Source of the DNA: JACKOF01 sp041571855
Lineage (GTDB): Bacteria > Pseudomonadota > Gammaproteobacteria > Pseudomonadales > Porticoccaceae
Direction of reading: 5' to 3'
Assembly (NCBI GenBank): GCA_041571855.1
Contig: JBFFTH010000076.1
Span: forward strand, 1 to 9,165
DNA length: 9,165 bases
Made by a program: the position numbers and the translations under genes. Below the pieces are notes generated by a model. The model saw only the letters and a program-made list of their open reading frames with translations, did not search any database and was not told the origin of the DNA. Position 1 is the first letter of the stretch. The number at the start of each line of letters is the position of its first letter. Positions 1 to 6,854 of the stretch are shown piece by piece.

Positions 1-733
1 CGGCGACTTCCTCGACGCTAATGCCCTTAATCTCGGCGACACATTGCGCAACCTCTACCACGTACTGCGGCTCATTTTGCTTGCCCCGGAATGGCACTGG
101 GGCTAGCCAGGGTGAGTCAGTTTCCACGAGGATGCGATCGAGCGGTACCTCCTTTACCACCGCACGCAGATCCTCAGCGTTGCGGAAGGTAATGATCCCG
201 GAGAAGGAAATATAAAAATTCATTGCCAGCGCTGACTTGGCCATTTCCAGGCTCTCGGTGAAACAGTGAAGTACACCCGCTGATTTTGGGTTGGCGTGTT
301 GCGCGATGATGTCCAGGGTTTCCTCGCGGGCATCGCGGGTATGAACAATCACCGGCTTTTCAAGCCTGCCGGCCACCCTGAGATGGCGGATAAAACTCTC
401 CCGCTGCCAGTCGTGGGTCTCGGAGCTGTAATGATTATCTAGCCCGGTTTCACCAACGGCGACAACCTCAGGGGCTTTTGCCAACTCGAGCAGTTCAGAC
501 TCTTCTGGCAACGGTGGTGTAGCTTTCTGCAAAGGGTGTACACCGACTGAAACACTGACATCGGGGTGATGTTTCGACAGTTCTACCAGCTTGCGCGAGC
601 TTTCCAGGTCGACACCCACACTCAGGAAATGCTTTACCCCGCGATCCCGAGCCGCATTCAATAGGGCGTTGAGTGAGTTGTCGTATTTTTCCAGGGATAA
701 ATGATCCAGGTGGCAGTGCGAATCTACCAGCAT
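1..733 (-). CDS. tatD: TatD family metal-dependent hydrolase/DNase, 3' end cut by window edge
   Basis: This gene is read from the ATG at 733 to the window edge, giving 244 codons without a stop. The family is usually about 255-265 residues, so only a short C-terminal piece is missing. It encodes a cytoplasmic TIM-barrel amidohydrolase-fold enzyme; TatD proteins are divalent-metal-dependent nucleases/phosphoesterases. The expected metal ligands are visible: the HCH pair H6/H8 in the N-terminal VDSHCHLD motif, E95 in GETGLD, H131 in VIVHTRDA, H156 in VLHCFTE, and D206 in VETDSPWLAP. An in-frame TAA lies six codons upstream of this ATG, and the N-terminus matches the usual family start, so the start is secure although no strong Shine-Dalgarno is visible. 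It begins 18 nt after the pilZ stop and is the last visible gene of the pabC-to-tatD unit. It belongs to the YcfH-type group by its place next to holB; its natural substrate is not shown by the sequence. Confidence 0.95.
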   Translation of the reverse strand, partial: MLVDSHCHLDHLSLEKYDNSLNALLNAARDRGVKHFLSVGVDLESSRKLVELSKHHPDVSVSVGVHPLQKATPPLPEESELLELAKAPEVVAVGETGLDNHYSSETHDWQRESFIRHLRVAGRLEKPVIVHTRDAREETLDIIAQHANPKSAGVLHCFTESLEMAKSALAMNFYISFSGIITFRNAEDLRAVVKEVPLDRILVETDSPWLAPVPFRGKQNEPQYVVEVAQCVAEIKGISVEEVA

Positions 734-751
734 GATGGGGGCCTGATCAGG

Positions 752-1105
752 TTACATGGTCATTGTTGGATCGTCTGCATCCAGCAGACCGGCGAGATGG
801 GTTTCTATTTTTCCGATCAAATCACTGTGCTTTTCGCTTAACTGGACGCCGATACCCTGCCGGTTACTGGTAGACATTCCCTTTGGACTGATCCAGACAA
901 CCTTTCCTGTCAGTGGCGTTTTATCGTCTTCGCCGACAAGATCCAGCAGGATAAACACCTCATCACCGAGCACGTACTCCTTGCGGGTTGGCACAAATAG
1001 GCCCCCGCCACGCACAAACGGCATATACGCACGATAAAGATCTGTCGCGTTATCCAGCTTCAGATTCAGTATTCCATGCCTTATGCCACCGCCGAATACA
1101 TCCAT
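752..1105 (-). CDS. pilZ: Type IV pilus assembly PilZ-domain protein
   Basis: The product is a single 117-residue PilZ domain with no signal peptide or membrane segment. It closely resembles the founding PilZ of Pseudomonas (PA2960 type), with the characteristic blocks AYMPFVRGGGLFVPT (about 26-40), YVLGDEVFILL (44-54), GKVVWISPKGM (67-77) and a C-terminal GKIETHLAGLL (98-108). PilZ of this class is needed for type IV pilus biogenesis; in Xanthomonas it bridges the ATPase PilB and FimX. The RxxxR motif used by c-di-GMP-binding PilZ domains is not visible, as is known for this orphan class, so nucleotide binding is not expected. An in-frame TAA lies six codons upstream of the ATG, and the N-terminus aligns with the family. 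It follows holB after 58 nt and precedes tatD by 18 nt, the order seen in Pseudomonas and relatives. It implies that the organism makes type IV pili, although no other pilus gene is in the window. Confidence 0.93.
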   Translation of the reverse strand: MDVFGGGIRHGILNLKLDNATDLYRAYMPFVRGGGLFVPTRKEYVLGDEVFILLDLVGEDDKTPLTGKVVWISPKGMSTSNRQGIGVQLSEKHSDLIGKIETHLAGLLDADDPTMTM

Positions 1106-1163
1106 TAAACGAACCGTTGATTACTACCAGGGCATAGATTTTACCCCAGCAGGTGTATTGCTT

Positions 1164-2126
1164 CTAGCCTCTGTTTACCATTCTGCTTACCGCCTGCCAT
1201 GAAAGCATGACCTCCTCCCAGAGCAGCTGCAGGTTTGGGTTTGAGCCACTCAGCAGGCGCCGTTTTACCTCGACAAGCCTGTCCATAAAGCAAAAAACAA
1301 CCCGCCTGGAGTCATCACTCTGACTCTGCTTAATCATATCGGTGGTGTATGTTTGCAGCCACTCGATCAATAGCAGCGGATCTTCACTCTTGCACCAGCT
1401 TGCTACGGCCAGCGGCAAGCTCTGGCCCGAGGAAATTCCCTCAAGCTTGGCCTGGAAGGATTGCTGGTGCGACAGCAAGTCTCCCTCTAACATCCTCAGT
1501 GCAGAGAGTGGCCTGCCATTGGCAGACCGAACCAGGTTGTCGACATCTGCTTTATCGCCGGCAACTTCCCTGAGCCAATGGATGACCTGTTCCCGATCCG
1601 GCAGCCTGAAGTTCAACTTCTGGCAGCGACTCCTCACTGTCGCAGGCATTCGCTCTGGCTCACTGCTCACCAGAATGAGCAGCGTATCCTTGCCGGGTTC
1701 TTCCAGGTTTTTAAGCAGTGCATTGGCTGCATTGAGGTTCATCGCTTCTGCGGGACTGAGAATGACAACTTTCCATCCGCCCTGTTGCGCTGTTTTGGCG
1801 ATAAAACCATCCACCTCGCGAATATCATCTACCCTTATCGCCTTGCCTGGCGACTCCGGACTTATTTGCAGAAGATCAGGGTGGGCGCCGGACATAAAAA
1901 GCCGGCACTGCTTACAGCCGCCACAGCCCCCCTCTGTCAACGGCATTTGACAAAAAAGAAGCTGGGCAAAAGCCCTGGCAAACCTCTGTTTACCGATCCC
2001 GGCACAACCCGACAGCAATAGCGCATGAGGCAGGCGCCGCGCCTCTGTCAGGCGATTGATGAAGCGCCACTGGTCAGCCTGCCAGGCGTAGGGGGTTAAG
2101 GGGAGCTTGATTTCTTCAGCGGACAT
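1164..2126 (-). CDS. holB: DNA polymerase III subunit delta prime
   Basis: The product is the 320-residue delta prime subunit of the clamp-loader complex, which loads the beta sliding clamp onto DNA; the E. coli protein has 334 residues. The N-terminal AAA+ module shows a P-loop-like SGCAGIGKQ at 39-47, a four-cysteine zinc site (C59, C68, C71, C74), the NALLKNLEEPG block around 135-145, and the SRC motif at 166-168 that supplies the arginine finger to a neighbouring subunit. The P-loop keeps the lysine but has Gln where Ser/Thr normally ligates magnesium, which fits the non-ATP-hydrolysing stator role of delta prime. The C-terminal collar domain is more divergent. Its ATG lies inside the end of tmk (11-nt overlap, 2116-2126), so translational coupling is likely; no good Shine-Dalgarno is seen. 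The tmk-holB pairing is conserved across gammaproteobacteria. Confidence 0.95.
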   Translation of the reverse strand: MSAEEIKLPLTPYAWQADQWRFINRLTEARRLPHALLLSGCAGIGKQRFARAFAQLLFCQMPLTEGGCGGCKQCRLFMSGAHPDLLQISPESPGKAIRVDDIREVDGFIAKTAQQGGWKVVILSPAEAMNLNAANALLKNLEEPGKDTLLILVSSEPERMPATVRSRCQKLNFRLPDREQVIHWLREVAGDKADVDNLVRSANGRPLSALRMLEGDLLSHQQSFQAKLEGISSGQSLPLAVASWCKSEDPLLLIEWLQTYTTDMIKQSQSDDSRRVVFCFMDRLVEVKRRLLSGSNPNLQLLWEEVMLSWQAVSRMVNRG

Positions 2127-2760
2127 AAGAGGGTTCGAAAATAGCGTTCAATTCCGCCCCAATCGAGGCCTTGACCTGGTCAAGGGGCAACGAGGCATCA
2201 ATGATCCGATAGTGGTCGGGCGACAGCATGGCCCTGGCGATATAAGTCGCGCGCACCTTCTCAAAAAAGTTTTGTTTCTCAAGCTCAAAACGATCCATTT
2301 CACCTCGTGCACGGGCCCTCTCAAGCCCTTTTTCTACTGGAATGTCCAGCACCAGGGTCAGATCGGGCCTGAGGTTACCCTGCACCAATTGCTCGAGCTC
2401 CGCTATTTTCTGTTGATCTACACCTCTGCCACCACCCTGGTAGGCATAGGTCGCATCCGTGAAACGATCACATAACACCCACTCGCCCCGCGCCAGCGCC
2501 GGCTCTATTACCTGCGCAATGTGCTGGGCCCGGGCGGCGAACATAAGCAGCAGTTCACAGGTTTCATCGATCGACTCTGCCCTCGGCATTAACAGCAGAT
2601 CACGAATTTCCTCAGCTAGCGGGGTTCCACCCGGCTCCCTGGTGGCGATGTAACTGATTCCCTGATCTTCCAGCCACTGCTTGATAAAGGCGATATTGGT
2701 CGTCTTGCCAACACCTTCGGTGCCTTCTATGGTAAGAAATTTTCCACGTTTGTTTGTCAT
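2116..2760 (-). CDS. tmk: Thymidylate kinase (dTMP kinase)
   Basis: The 214-residue cytoplasmic enzyme phosphorylates dTMP to dTDP with ATP, the step shared by the de novo and salvage routes to dTTP. The P-loop EGTEGVGKTT (12-21) is followed by the REPGGTPLAEEIR block (41-53), the DRF motif (98-100) of the dTMP/magnesium site with downstream YAYQGGGRG, and a LID segment RARARGEMDRFE around 148-159. The arginines in the LID, together with a P-loop that has no catalytic arginine, match the E. coli-type (type II) thymidylate kinase. Length is normal for the family. The ATG overlaps the mltG stop in an ATGA arrangement (2757-2760), and the 3' end overlaps holB by 11 nt, so it sits in a tightly coupled mltG-tmk-holB string. 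Confidence 0.97.
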   Translation of the reverse strand: MTNKRGKFLTIEGTEGVGKTTNIAFIKQWLEDQGISYIATREPGGTPLAEEIRDLLLMPRAESIDETCELLLMFAARAQHIAQVIEPALARGEWVLCDRFTDATYAYQGGGRGVDQQKIAELEQLVQGNLRPDLTLVLDIPVEKGLERARARGEMDRFELEKQNFFEKVRATYIARAMLSPDHYRIIDASLPLDQVKASIGAELNAIFEPSYVR

Positions 2761-3788
2761 TTTGAACCTGGTGATGAACGATAATCCGAGCGACGCTTTA
2801 ACTGATATTTTCTCACAGCAGCCTGATGATCCTCCAGGCTGGCGGAAAACTGATGACTGCCATCACCTCTGGCAACGAAAAAAAGCGCATTACTCTTATC
2901 CGGATGCAGTGCGGCGTTGATCGCATCGCGCCCGGGCATGGCGATGGGCGTTGGCGGCAGACCTTTTATCTGGTAGGTGTTGTAGGGATTTTTTTCAGTC
3001 AGGTGCTGGCGCTTCAGGTTGCCCTGGTAGCGGTCACCCAAACCATAGATGACGGTGGGATCTGTCTGCAGGCGCATTCCTTTCTGCAGGCGGCGCACAA
3101 AAACACCGGCTATCTGGCTTCGCTCCGATGCCAATCCTGTCTCGCGCTCTACGATGGAAGCCATAATAAGTGCTTCGTAGGGAGACTGATAAGGCAGGCC
3201 TTTATCACGCTGCTGCCACTCCTGATCCAGCAGCGTCTTCATCCTGCTGTGGGCCTGCAATAAAATATCGCTGATGTCCTCTTCCGCTGTGAAATAGTAG
3301 GTATCGGGGAAAAACCAGCCCTCCAGGTGATTGAGGCCCAGCTCTTTTTTAAGCTGCGCAAGCGAAATATCAGCGGCGCTGGCTGCAAGTTTTGGATGAT
3401 CGGCTGCTACCGACAACCATTGTTCAAGGGTCAAGCCCTCCGGGAAAGTAACCTGGTAGACAATCACATCACCAGAAATCAATCGATCAAGTAACGAGGA
3501 CTGGGTATCCTCCGCAGATAATTGGTATTCCCCGGTCTTAATGTCAGTTTTATCCTTCAGGCGGGCATAGAGGATAAATGGTTCTTCCCGCCTGATGAGT
3601 TGCCTGGCGACCAGTTCCCTCGCTATTCGGGTAACGTTGCTGCCGGGGTCGACCCGCAACACAGCGCCGGCTTCAGGTGCGTTGATAGGCTTGTTTACCA
3701 CCTGCTCGACCCACAGCCACCCTAACGCCGTGGCGAGTAAAAAAGCCAGCAGGCCTGGGAGAAAAATACGCCGGATCAAGCGAAGCAT
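2757..3788 (-). CDS. mltG: Endolytic murein transglycosylase (YceG family)
   Basis: MltG is an inner-membrane lytic transglycosylase that cuts nascent glycan strands and so ends their elongation. With the start chosen here the protein has 343 residues (E. coli MltG has 340). Residues 2-7 are basic (RLIRR) and are followed by one membrane segment at about 8-27, anchoring a periplasmic domain. The catalytic region carries MASIVERETGLASER, with the Glu of IVERET at 214 as the expected catalytic residue, then GMRLQTDPTVIYG, NPYNTY (267-272) and KGLPPTPIAMPG, all YceG signatures. A longer reading from ATG 3818 would add ten residues before the basic/hydrophobic anchor. The ATG at 3788 is preferred because GGACGAG lies just upstream, the membrane anchor then begins at once, and the overlap with pabC shrinks to 13 nt. 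The 3' end overlaps tmk as ATGA. Confidence 0.95.
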   Translation of the reverse strand: MLRLIRRIFLPGLLAFLLATALGWLWVEQVVNKPINAPEAGAVLRVDPGSNVTRIARELVARQLIRREEPFILYARLKDKTDIKTGEYQLSAEDTQSSLLDRLISGDVIVYQVTFPEGLTLEQWLSVAADHPKLAASAADISLAQLKKELGLNHLEGWFFPDTYYFTAEEDISDILLQAHSRMKTLLDQEWQQRDKGLPYQSPYEALIMASIVERETGLASERSQIAGVFVRRLQKGMRLQTDPTVIYGLGDRYQGNLKRQHLTEKNPYNTYQIKGLPPTPIAMPGRDAINAALHPDKSNALFFVARGDGSHQFSASLEDHQAAVRKYQLKRRSDYRSSPGSK

Positions 3789-4597
3789 GGGAACTCGTCC
3801 ATTAATTGTTGCTGCCATTGACGGGTTTCATCGCCCAGTTCCCATTCTCCCACACCCTGAACGGCAATAACTGGATGAATACCGTGAACGGAGTTACAGA
3901 CAAAAAGCTCATCCATAGTTACAAGGTCTGCCAAAGTCAGCCTGGACTCTATTACCGAATGCCTGCTCATCAGGTATTCACGCATGACCCCGGCAACGCC
4001 GCAGCGATCCAAAAAGGGCGTCAGCCAGTTTGATCCGCTACGACAAAAGAGATTGCTGGCGATGCCTTCGACAACAAAATCATCACAGTCCAGCATCAGG
4101 CCTTCGGGAAATCTTTGCGGCGGCTGCTCAGCTCTGGCCAATACCTGCTCCAGACGATTGAGGTGCTTGATCCCTGCCAGGGCACTGTTGGCTCCCAACC
4201 TGTGCTTACAGGGCCAGACAGTGATACCCCTGGCCCATCGATGCCGGTCAGGCATTTCGAGGCACTGTATAAGATAGTTTGGCTCAATCCGATTGGGCGC
4301 TGCGTAACCGCGCCCACCCTCACCTGCCGTTAGCAACAGCTTTATGACCCCGTCGGGACCAGAGCTCCGAAGCGCCTGCTGCAGATACTGCTCTAGTAAT
4401 GAATCGTCCACTTCAATGCCCAGACACCCGGCGTCCCTTCTGATGCGCCGAAGGTGGAAATCCCAGAGGGGGATGGTTCCCTGAAACAGTCGCATGGTTT
4501 CAAACAATCCATGGCCGTAATGCAGACCGCGATCAAAGAGACTTATCGTGGTGGCTATTTCACCATTTAGAAAACAGCTTGCTTGTGCTTTATCCAT
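3776..4597 (-). CDS. pabC: Aminodeoxychorismate lyase
   Basis: This 273-residue cytoplasmic PLP enzyme of the class IV aminotransferase fold releases pyruvate from 4-amino-4-deoxychorismate to give p-aminobenzoate for folate synthesis. The PLP Schiff-base lysine is K144 in LAGIKHLNRLEQ, the most diagnostic block of PabC. Other supports are FDRGLHYGHGLFETMR (about 21-36), a GEGGRGY loop (92-98), and VVEGIASNLF (175-184), whose E177 should contact the PLP ring nitrogen. D-amino-acid and branched-chain aminotransferases share the fold, but the KHLNRLEQ motif and the position before mltG-tmk-holB favour PabC. It is the first gene after the acpP terminator and no convincing promoter or Shine-Dalgarno is visible in the 105 nt before it. 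In most gammaproteobacteria fabF stands immediately upstream; here it does not. Confidence 0.95.
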   Translation of the reverse strand: MDKAQASCFLNGEIATTISLFDRGLHYGHGLFETMRLFQGTIPLWDFHLRRIRRDAGCLGIEVDDSLLEQYLQQALRSSGPDGVIKLLLTAGEGGRGYAAPNRIEPNYLIQCLEMPDRHRWARGITVWPCKHRLGANSALAGIKHLNRLEQVLARAEQPPQRFPEGLMLDCDDFVVEGIASNLFCRSGSNWLTPFLDRCGVAGVMREYLMSRHSVIESRLTLADLVTMDELFVCNSVHGIHPVIAVQGVGEWELGDETRQWQQQLMDEFPCFA

Positions 4598-4655
4598 GGC
4601 GGCAAATTAAAGCAGATATGCTTTGATAGAAAAAGAAAGCGTATTATGCGGGGCG

Positions 4656-4687
4656 AAAAAAAACCGTCCCGGCTGGGACGGTTTTTT
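4656..4687 (-). terminator. Intrinsic terminator after acpP
   Basis: On the minus strand the RNA would read six A, CCGTCCC, loop AGCC, GGGACGG, then eight U. This is a perfect 7-bp GC-rich stem with a tetraloop, extended by A:U pairs, and it begins about 15 nt after the acpP stop. It should end the yceD-to-acpP transcript. The A and T tracts on both sides make it symmetrical, so it could also work on the plus strand, but no plus-strand gene leads into it. Confidence 0.93.
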
Positions 4688-4702
4688 AAACAGTGTCAGG
4701 GA

Positions 4703-4939
4703 TTAGCTGCAGTGGGCAGTAATGTAACTGATCGCATCCTGCACGGTAGCGATTTTTTCGGCTTCCTCGTCAGGAATTTCTGTATCAAATTCCTCTTCAA
4801 GAGCCATAATCAGTTCAACAGTGTCGAGGGAGTCAGCGCCGAGATCCTCAACAAAGGATGCCTCCGGCTTAACTTCTTCTTCTTTAACACCCAGTTGTTC
4901 TGCAACCATTTTGGCGACGCGTTCTTCAATGCTGCTCAT
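4703..4939 (-). CDS. acpP: Acyl carrier protein
   Basis: The 78-residue acidic protein carries growing acyl chains on a 4'-phosphopantetheine arm during fatty acid synthesis. The attachment serine is S37 in the invariant DSL motif (GADSLDTVELIMALEEEF), followed by the helix III region DEEAEKIATVQDAISYI typical of type II ACP. Length and composition are normal; the C-terminus ends HCS, with a cysteine not usual at that place. The start is set by a strong AGGAGA Shine-Dalgarno at 4951-4956, 11 nt before the ATG. It follows fabG after an unusually long 171-nt gap and is followed by a strong terminator, so it can be expressed as a separate abundant mRNA as well as from read-through of the fab genes. 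It is the partner of the neighbouring PlsX, FabD and FabG. Confidence 0.98.
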   Translation of the reverse strand: MSSIEERVAKMVAEQLGVKEEEVKPEASFVEDLGADSLDTVELIMALEEEFDTEIPDEEAEKIATVQDAISYITAHCS

Positions 4940-5038
4940 GATGCAATATCTCTCCTAAAAGTTATTTTTACTTGAGGAACTAACCGATAACAACTCAGTA
5001 GTTCCGTGAATTCTGTTTTACCAGTGCTTCGAAATCGC

Positions 5039-5044
5039 ATTCTA
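5039..5044 (-). promoter_or_regulatory. Possible acpP promoter -10 element
   Basis: Within the 171-nt fabG-acpP gap the minus strand reads TAGAAT here (5 of 6 matches to TATAAT), about 100 nt before the acpP ATG. No good -35 lies 16-18 nt upstream. A second weak pair, TTGTTA with TAAAAA spaced by 17 nt, lies closer to the gene and would give a very short leader. A separate acpP promoter between fabG and acpP is known in E. coli, which is the main reason to list this site; the sequence match alone is weak. Confidence 0.25.
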
Positions 5045-5064
5045 CCTCGAAAATATCCAATGCG

Positions 5065-5113
5065 TAACCGCTTTCTAGAAAAACATGTTTTTATTTTATA
5101 TTACAAGCGGTTA
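5065..5113 (-). repeat. Inverted repeat spanning the fabG stop codon, with an inner palindrome
   Basis: TAACCGCTT (5065-5073 on the plus strand) and AAGCGGTTA (5105-5113) form a perfect 9-bp inverted repeat around a 31-nt AT-rich interval. That interval holds a 14-bp perfect palindrome, AAAAACATGTTTTT (5079-5092). The right arm includes the fabG stop codon. No U-run follows the outer stem on the minus strand, so it is not an ordinary intrinsic terminator; an mRNA processing/stability element or a protein-binding site is possible. Confidence 0.6.
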
Positions 5114-5854
5114 GGCCATATAAAGACCACCGTTAACGTGGATCGTCTCACCAGTTATATAGCCACCGCCATCCCCGGCAAGGAAACAGACGACCGCAGC
5201 AATCTCGTCTGGCTGGCCAAGCCTCTCAAGAGGAACCTGAGACAGCATCATCGCCTTGCTCTCCTCTGGCAGCTTTTCTGTCATGTCGGTCTCGATAAAG
5301 CCCGGGGCAATAGTATTAACCGTGATATTGCGCGAACCCACCTCTTTCGCCAGTGAGCGGGCAAAACCGGCCACTCCTGCTTTGGTGGCACAGTAATTGG
5401 ACTGGCCCGGGTTACCCATGGCACCGACAACAGAGCCAATGTTGACGATCCTGCCCCAACGGGCCTTCATCATGCCACGCAGACAGGCCTTGCTGAGACG
5501 AAAAATGGCATTCAGATTGGTATTGATGACATCAAACCACTCATCATCCTTCATTCTCATCAGCAGGTTGTCCTTGGTGATACCGGCGTTATTTACCAGT
5601 ATTGTCGGCGCACCATATTGATCGGCAATAGCAGAAAGTACGCCGTCGATAGAGGCCGGGTCAGAAACATCCAGCTTCATACCACAGCCCTGGATATTTT
5701 TACCCTGCAGGCGCTCGGTTATTTTTGCCGCGCCTGCATCCGAGGTAGCCGTGCCAATCACAATGGCGCCTTCGGCACCCAGCTGATCGGAGATTGCCGC
5801 TCCTATCCCACGGCTGGCACCAGTCACCAGCGCCACTTTGTCTTTTATACTCAT
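5111..5854 (-). CDS. fabG: 3-oxoacyl-[acyl-carrier-protein] reductase
   Basis: The 247-residue NADPH-dependent short-chain dehydrogenase reduces 3-oxoacyl-ACP to (R)-3-hydroxyacyl-ACP in the elongation cycle. The Rossmann glycine motif TGASRGIG is at 11-18, NNAG at 88-91, and the catalytic Ser-Tyr-Lys triad is S141, Y154 and K158 (YCATK). These are offset by three from E. coli S138/Y151/K155, in keeping with the 3-residue greater length. PGFIETDM (184-191) and the C-terminal GGLYMA are typical of FabG. The start is fixed by AAGGAGAT (5859-5866) with six bases between AAGGAG and the ATG, the strongest ribosome-binding site in the window. It follows fabD after 19 nt, so the two are co-transcribed. 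Confidence 0.97.
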   Translation of the reverse strand: MSIKDKVALVTGASRGIGAAISDQLGAEGAIVIGTATSDAGAAKITERLQGKNIQGCGMKLDVSDPASIDGVLSAIADQYGAPTILVNNAGITKDNLLMRMKDDEWFDVINTNLNAIFRLSKACLRGMMKARWGRIVNIGSVVGAMGNPGQSNYCATKAGVAGFARSLAKEVGSRNITVNTIAPGFIETDMTEKLPEESKAMMLSQVPLERLGQPDEIAAVVCFLAGDGGGYITGETIHVNGGLYMA

Positions 5855-5873
5855 TTTTATCTCCTTCGTAGCC

Positions 5874-6812
5874 TTAAACGCCCGCCAATGCCTTATCTAA
5901 ACTGGCAAGATCATCACTTGAATAAGCGGTCAGCGAACGGTCAATTCGCTTACACAAGCCGCTCAACACTTTACCTGCACCACACTCAACGACAGTTTCA
6001 ATACCACTGGCTTTGAGTGTGTTGACACAGTCAACCCAAAGCACCGGACTTGCAATCTGCTGGATCATCAGGGCTTTTATGGCTTCCGGGTCATTCTCAG
6101 TTTTGGCATTGACATTGTGCACTACCAGCGTCTGCGGCGCAGTGAACTCGGTAGCCATGATTTCAGACGCTAGCCGGTCGGCTGCTGGCTGCATCAGGCT
6201 GGTATGAAAAGGTGCGCTCACCGGTAACGGCAGTGCACGCTTGGCCCCAGCCGCTTTACATTCCTCAATAGCACGATCAACTGCACCCTTGTGCCCGGCA
6301 ATGACCACCTGTCCCGGCGCATTAAAATTTACGGCAGAAACCACCTCATCGGACGCCGCAGCTTCACAGGCTTTGCGAATCTGGTCATCATCAAGCCCCA
6401 TCACCGCAGCCATGGCTCCCACCCCCTGGGGCACAGCTTCCTGCATATAGGCTCCCCGGTTGCGCACCAGACCCACAGCATCACCGAATTTGACCACGCC
6501 GGCGCAGACCAGCGCAGACCATTCGCCGAGACTGTGCCCTGCCATCAAGGCAGGTAGCGCGCCCTGCTTTTCATTCCAGATTCGCCAAACGGCCACACTG
6601 GCTGTCAGCAACAGCGGCTGGGTTCGCTCGGTCAAGGTGATGTCTTCCTGGGTACCATTCTGAACCAGGTCCCAGAGGTCATAACCCAAGACTTCAGAAG
6701 CTTCTGCAAAGGTTGCGCCTACCTGGCCGTACTGACCAGCCAGTTCAGATAACATGCCAATCTGTTGCGACCCCTGGCCGGGAAACACAAACGCAAGGTT
6801 GTTTTTCTGCAT
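5874..6812 (-). CDS. fabD: Malonyl-CoA:ACP transacylase
   Basis: The 312-residue cytoplasmic enzyme moves malonyl from CoA to ACP, supplying the extender unit for fatty acid synthesis. The oxyanion motif FPGQGSQ is at 10-16. The nucleophile is S94 in GHSLGEW (usually GHSLGEY/F), the malonyl-carboxylate-binding arginine is R119 in LVRNRGAYMQ, and the catalytic histidine is H203 in SAPFHTSLM. These are offset by two from E. coli S92/R117/H201. Length is typical. The start fits the family N-terminus. The region upstream has a run of eight G eight bases before the ATG, which replaces an ordinary Shine-Dalgarno. It lies 42 nt after plsX; fabH, present here in enterobacteria, is absent, as in Pseudomonas. 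Confidence 0.97.
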   Translation of the reverse strand: MQKNNLAFVFPGQGSQQIGMLSELAGQYGQVGATFAEASEVLGYDLWDLVQNGTQEDITLTERTQPLLLTASVAVWRIWNEKQGALPALMAGHSLGEWSALVCAGVVKFGDAVGLVRNRGAYMQEAVPQGVGAMAAVMGLDDDQIRKACEAAASDEVVSAVNFNAPGQVVIAGHKGAVDRAIEECKAAGAKRALPLPVSAPFHTSLMQPAADRLASEIMATEFTAPQTLVVHNVNAKTENDPEAIKALMIQQIASPVLWVDCVNTLKASGIETVVECGAGKVLSGLCKRIDRSLTAYSSDDLASLDKALAGV

Positions 6813-6820
6813 GATTTTTA

Positions 6821-6828
6821 CCCCCCCC
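6821..6828 (-). promoter_or_regulatory. G8 tract acting as the fabD ribosome-binding site
   Basis: The minus strand reads TAGGGGGGGGTAAAAATC directly before the fabD ATG. The G run is eight bases from the start codon, at Shine-Dalgarno distance, and is the only purine-rich anti-16S match there. Homopolymer G runs of this length are slippage-prone, so copy-to-copy variation could shift ribosome-binding spacing. The position is certain; the regulatory meaning is inferred. Confidence 0.5.
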
Positions 6829-6854
6829 TATTTATTACTTTTTATTGGTGTAAG

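Noticed and set aside
1342..1950. A 202-codon open frame on the plus strand opposite holB.
   Set aside because: It is antisense to a clear holB, its translation resembles no protein family I know, and it has no ribosome-binding site; it is a shadow of the coding strand.
3789..3818. A longer mltG start at ATG 3818.
   Set aside because: It adds ten residues before the basic/hydrophobic anchor, lengthens the overlap with pabC to 43 nt, and has a poorer upstream site than ATG 3788.
5006..5356. A 116-codon plus-strand frame covering the fabG-acpP spacer and the fabG 3' end.
   Set aside because: Most of it is antisense to fabG and the translation shows no recognisable domain; the spacer part is better explained by regulatory sequence and the inverted repeat.
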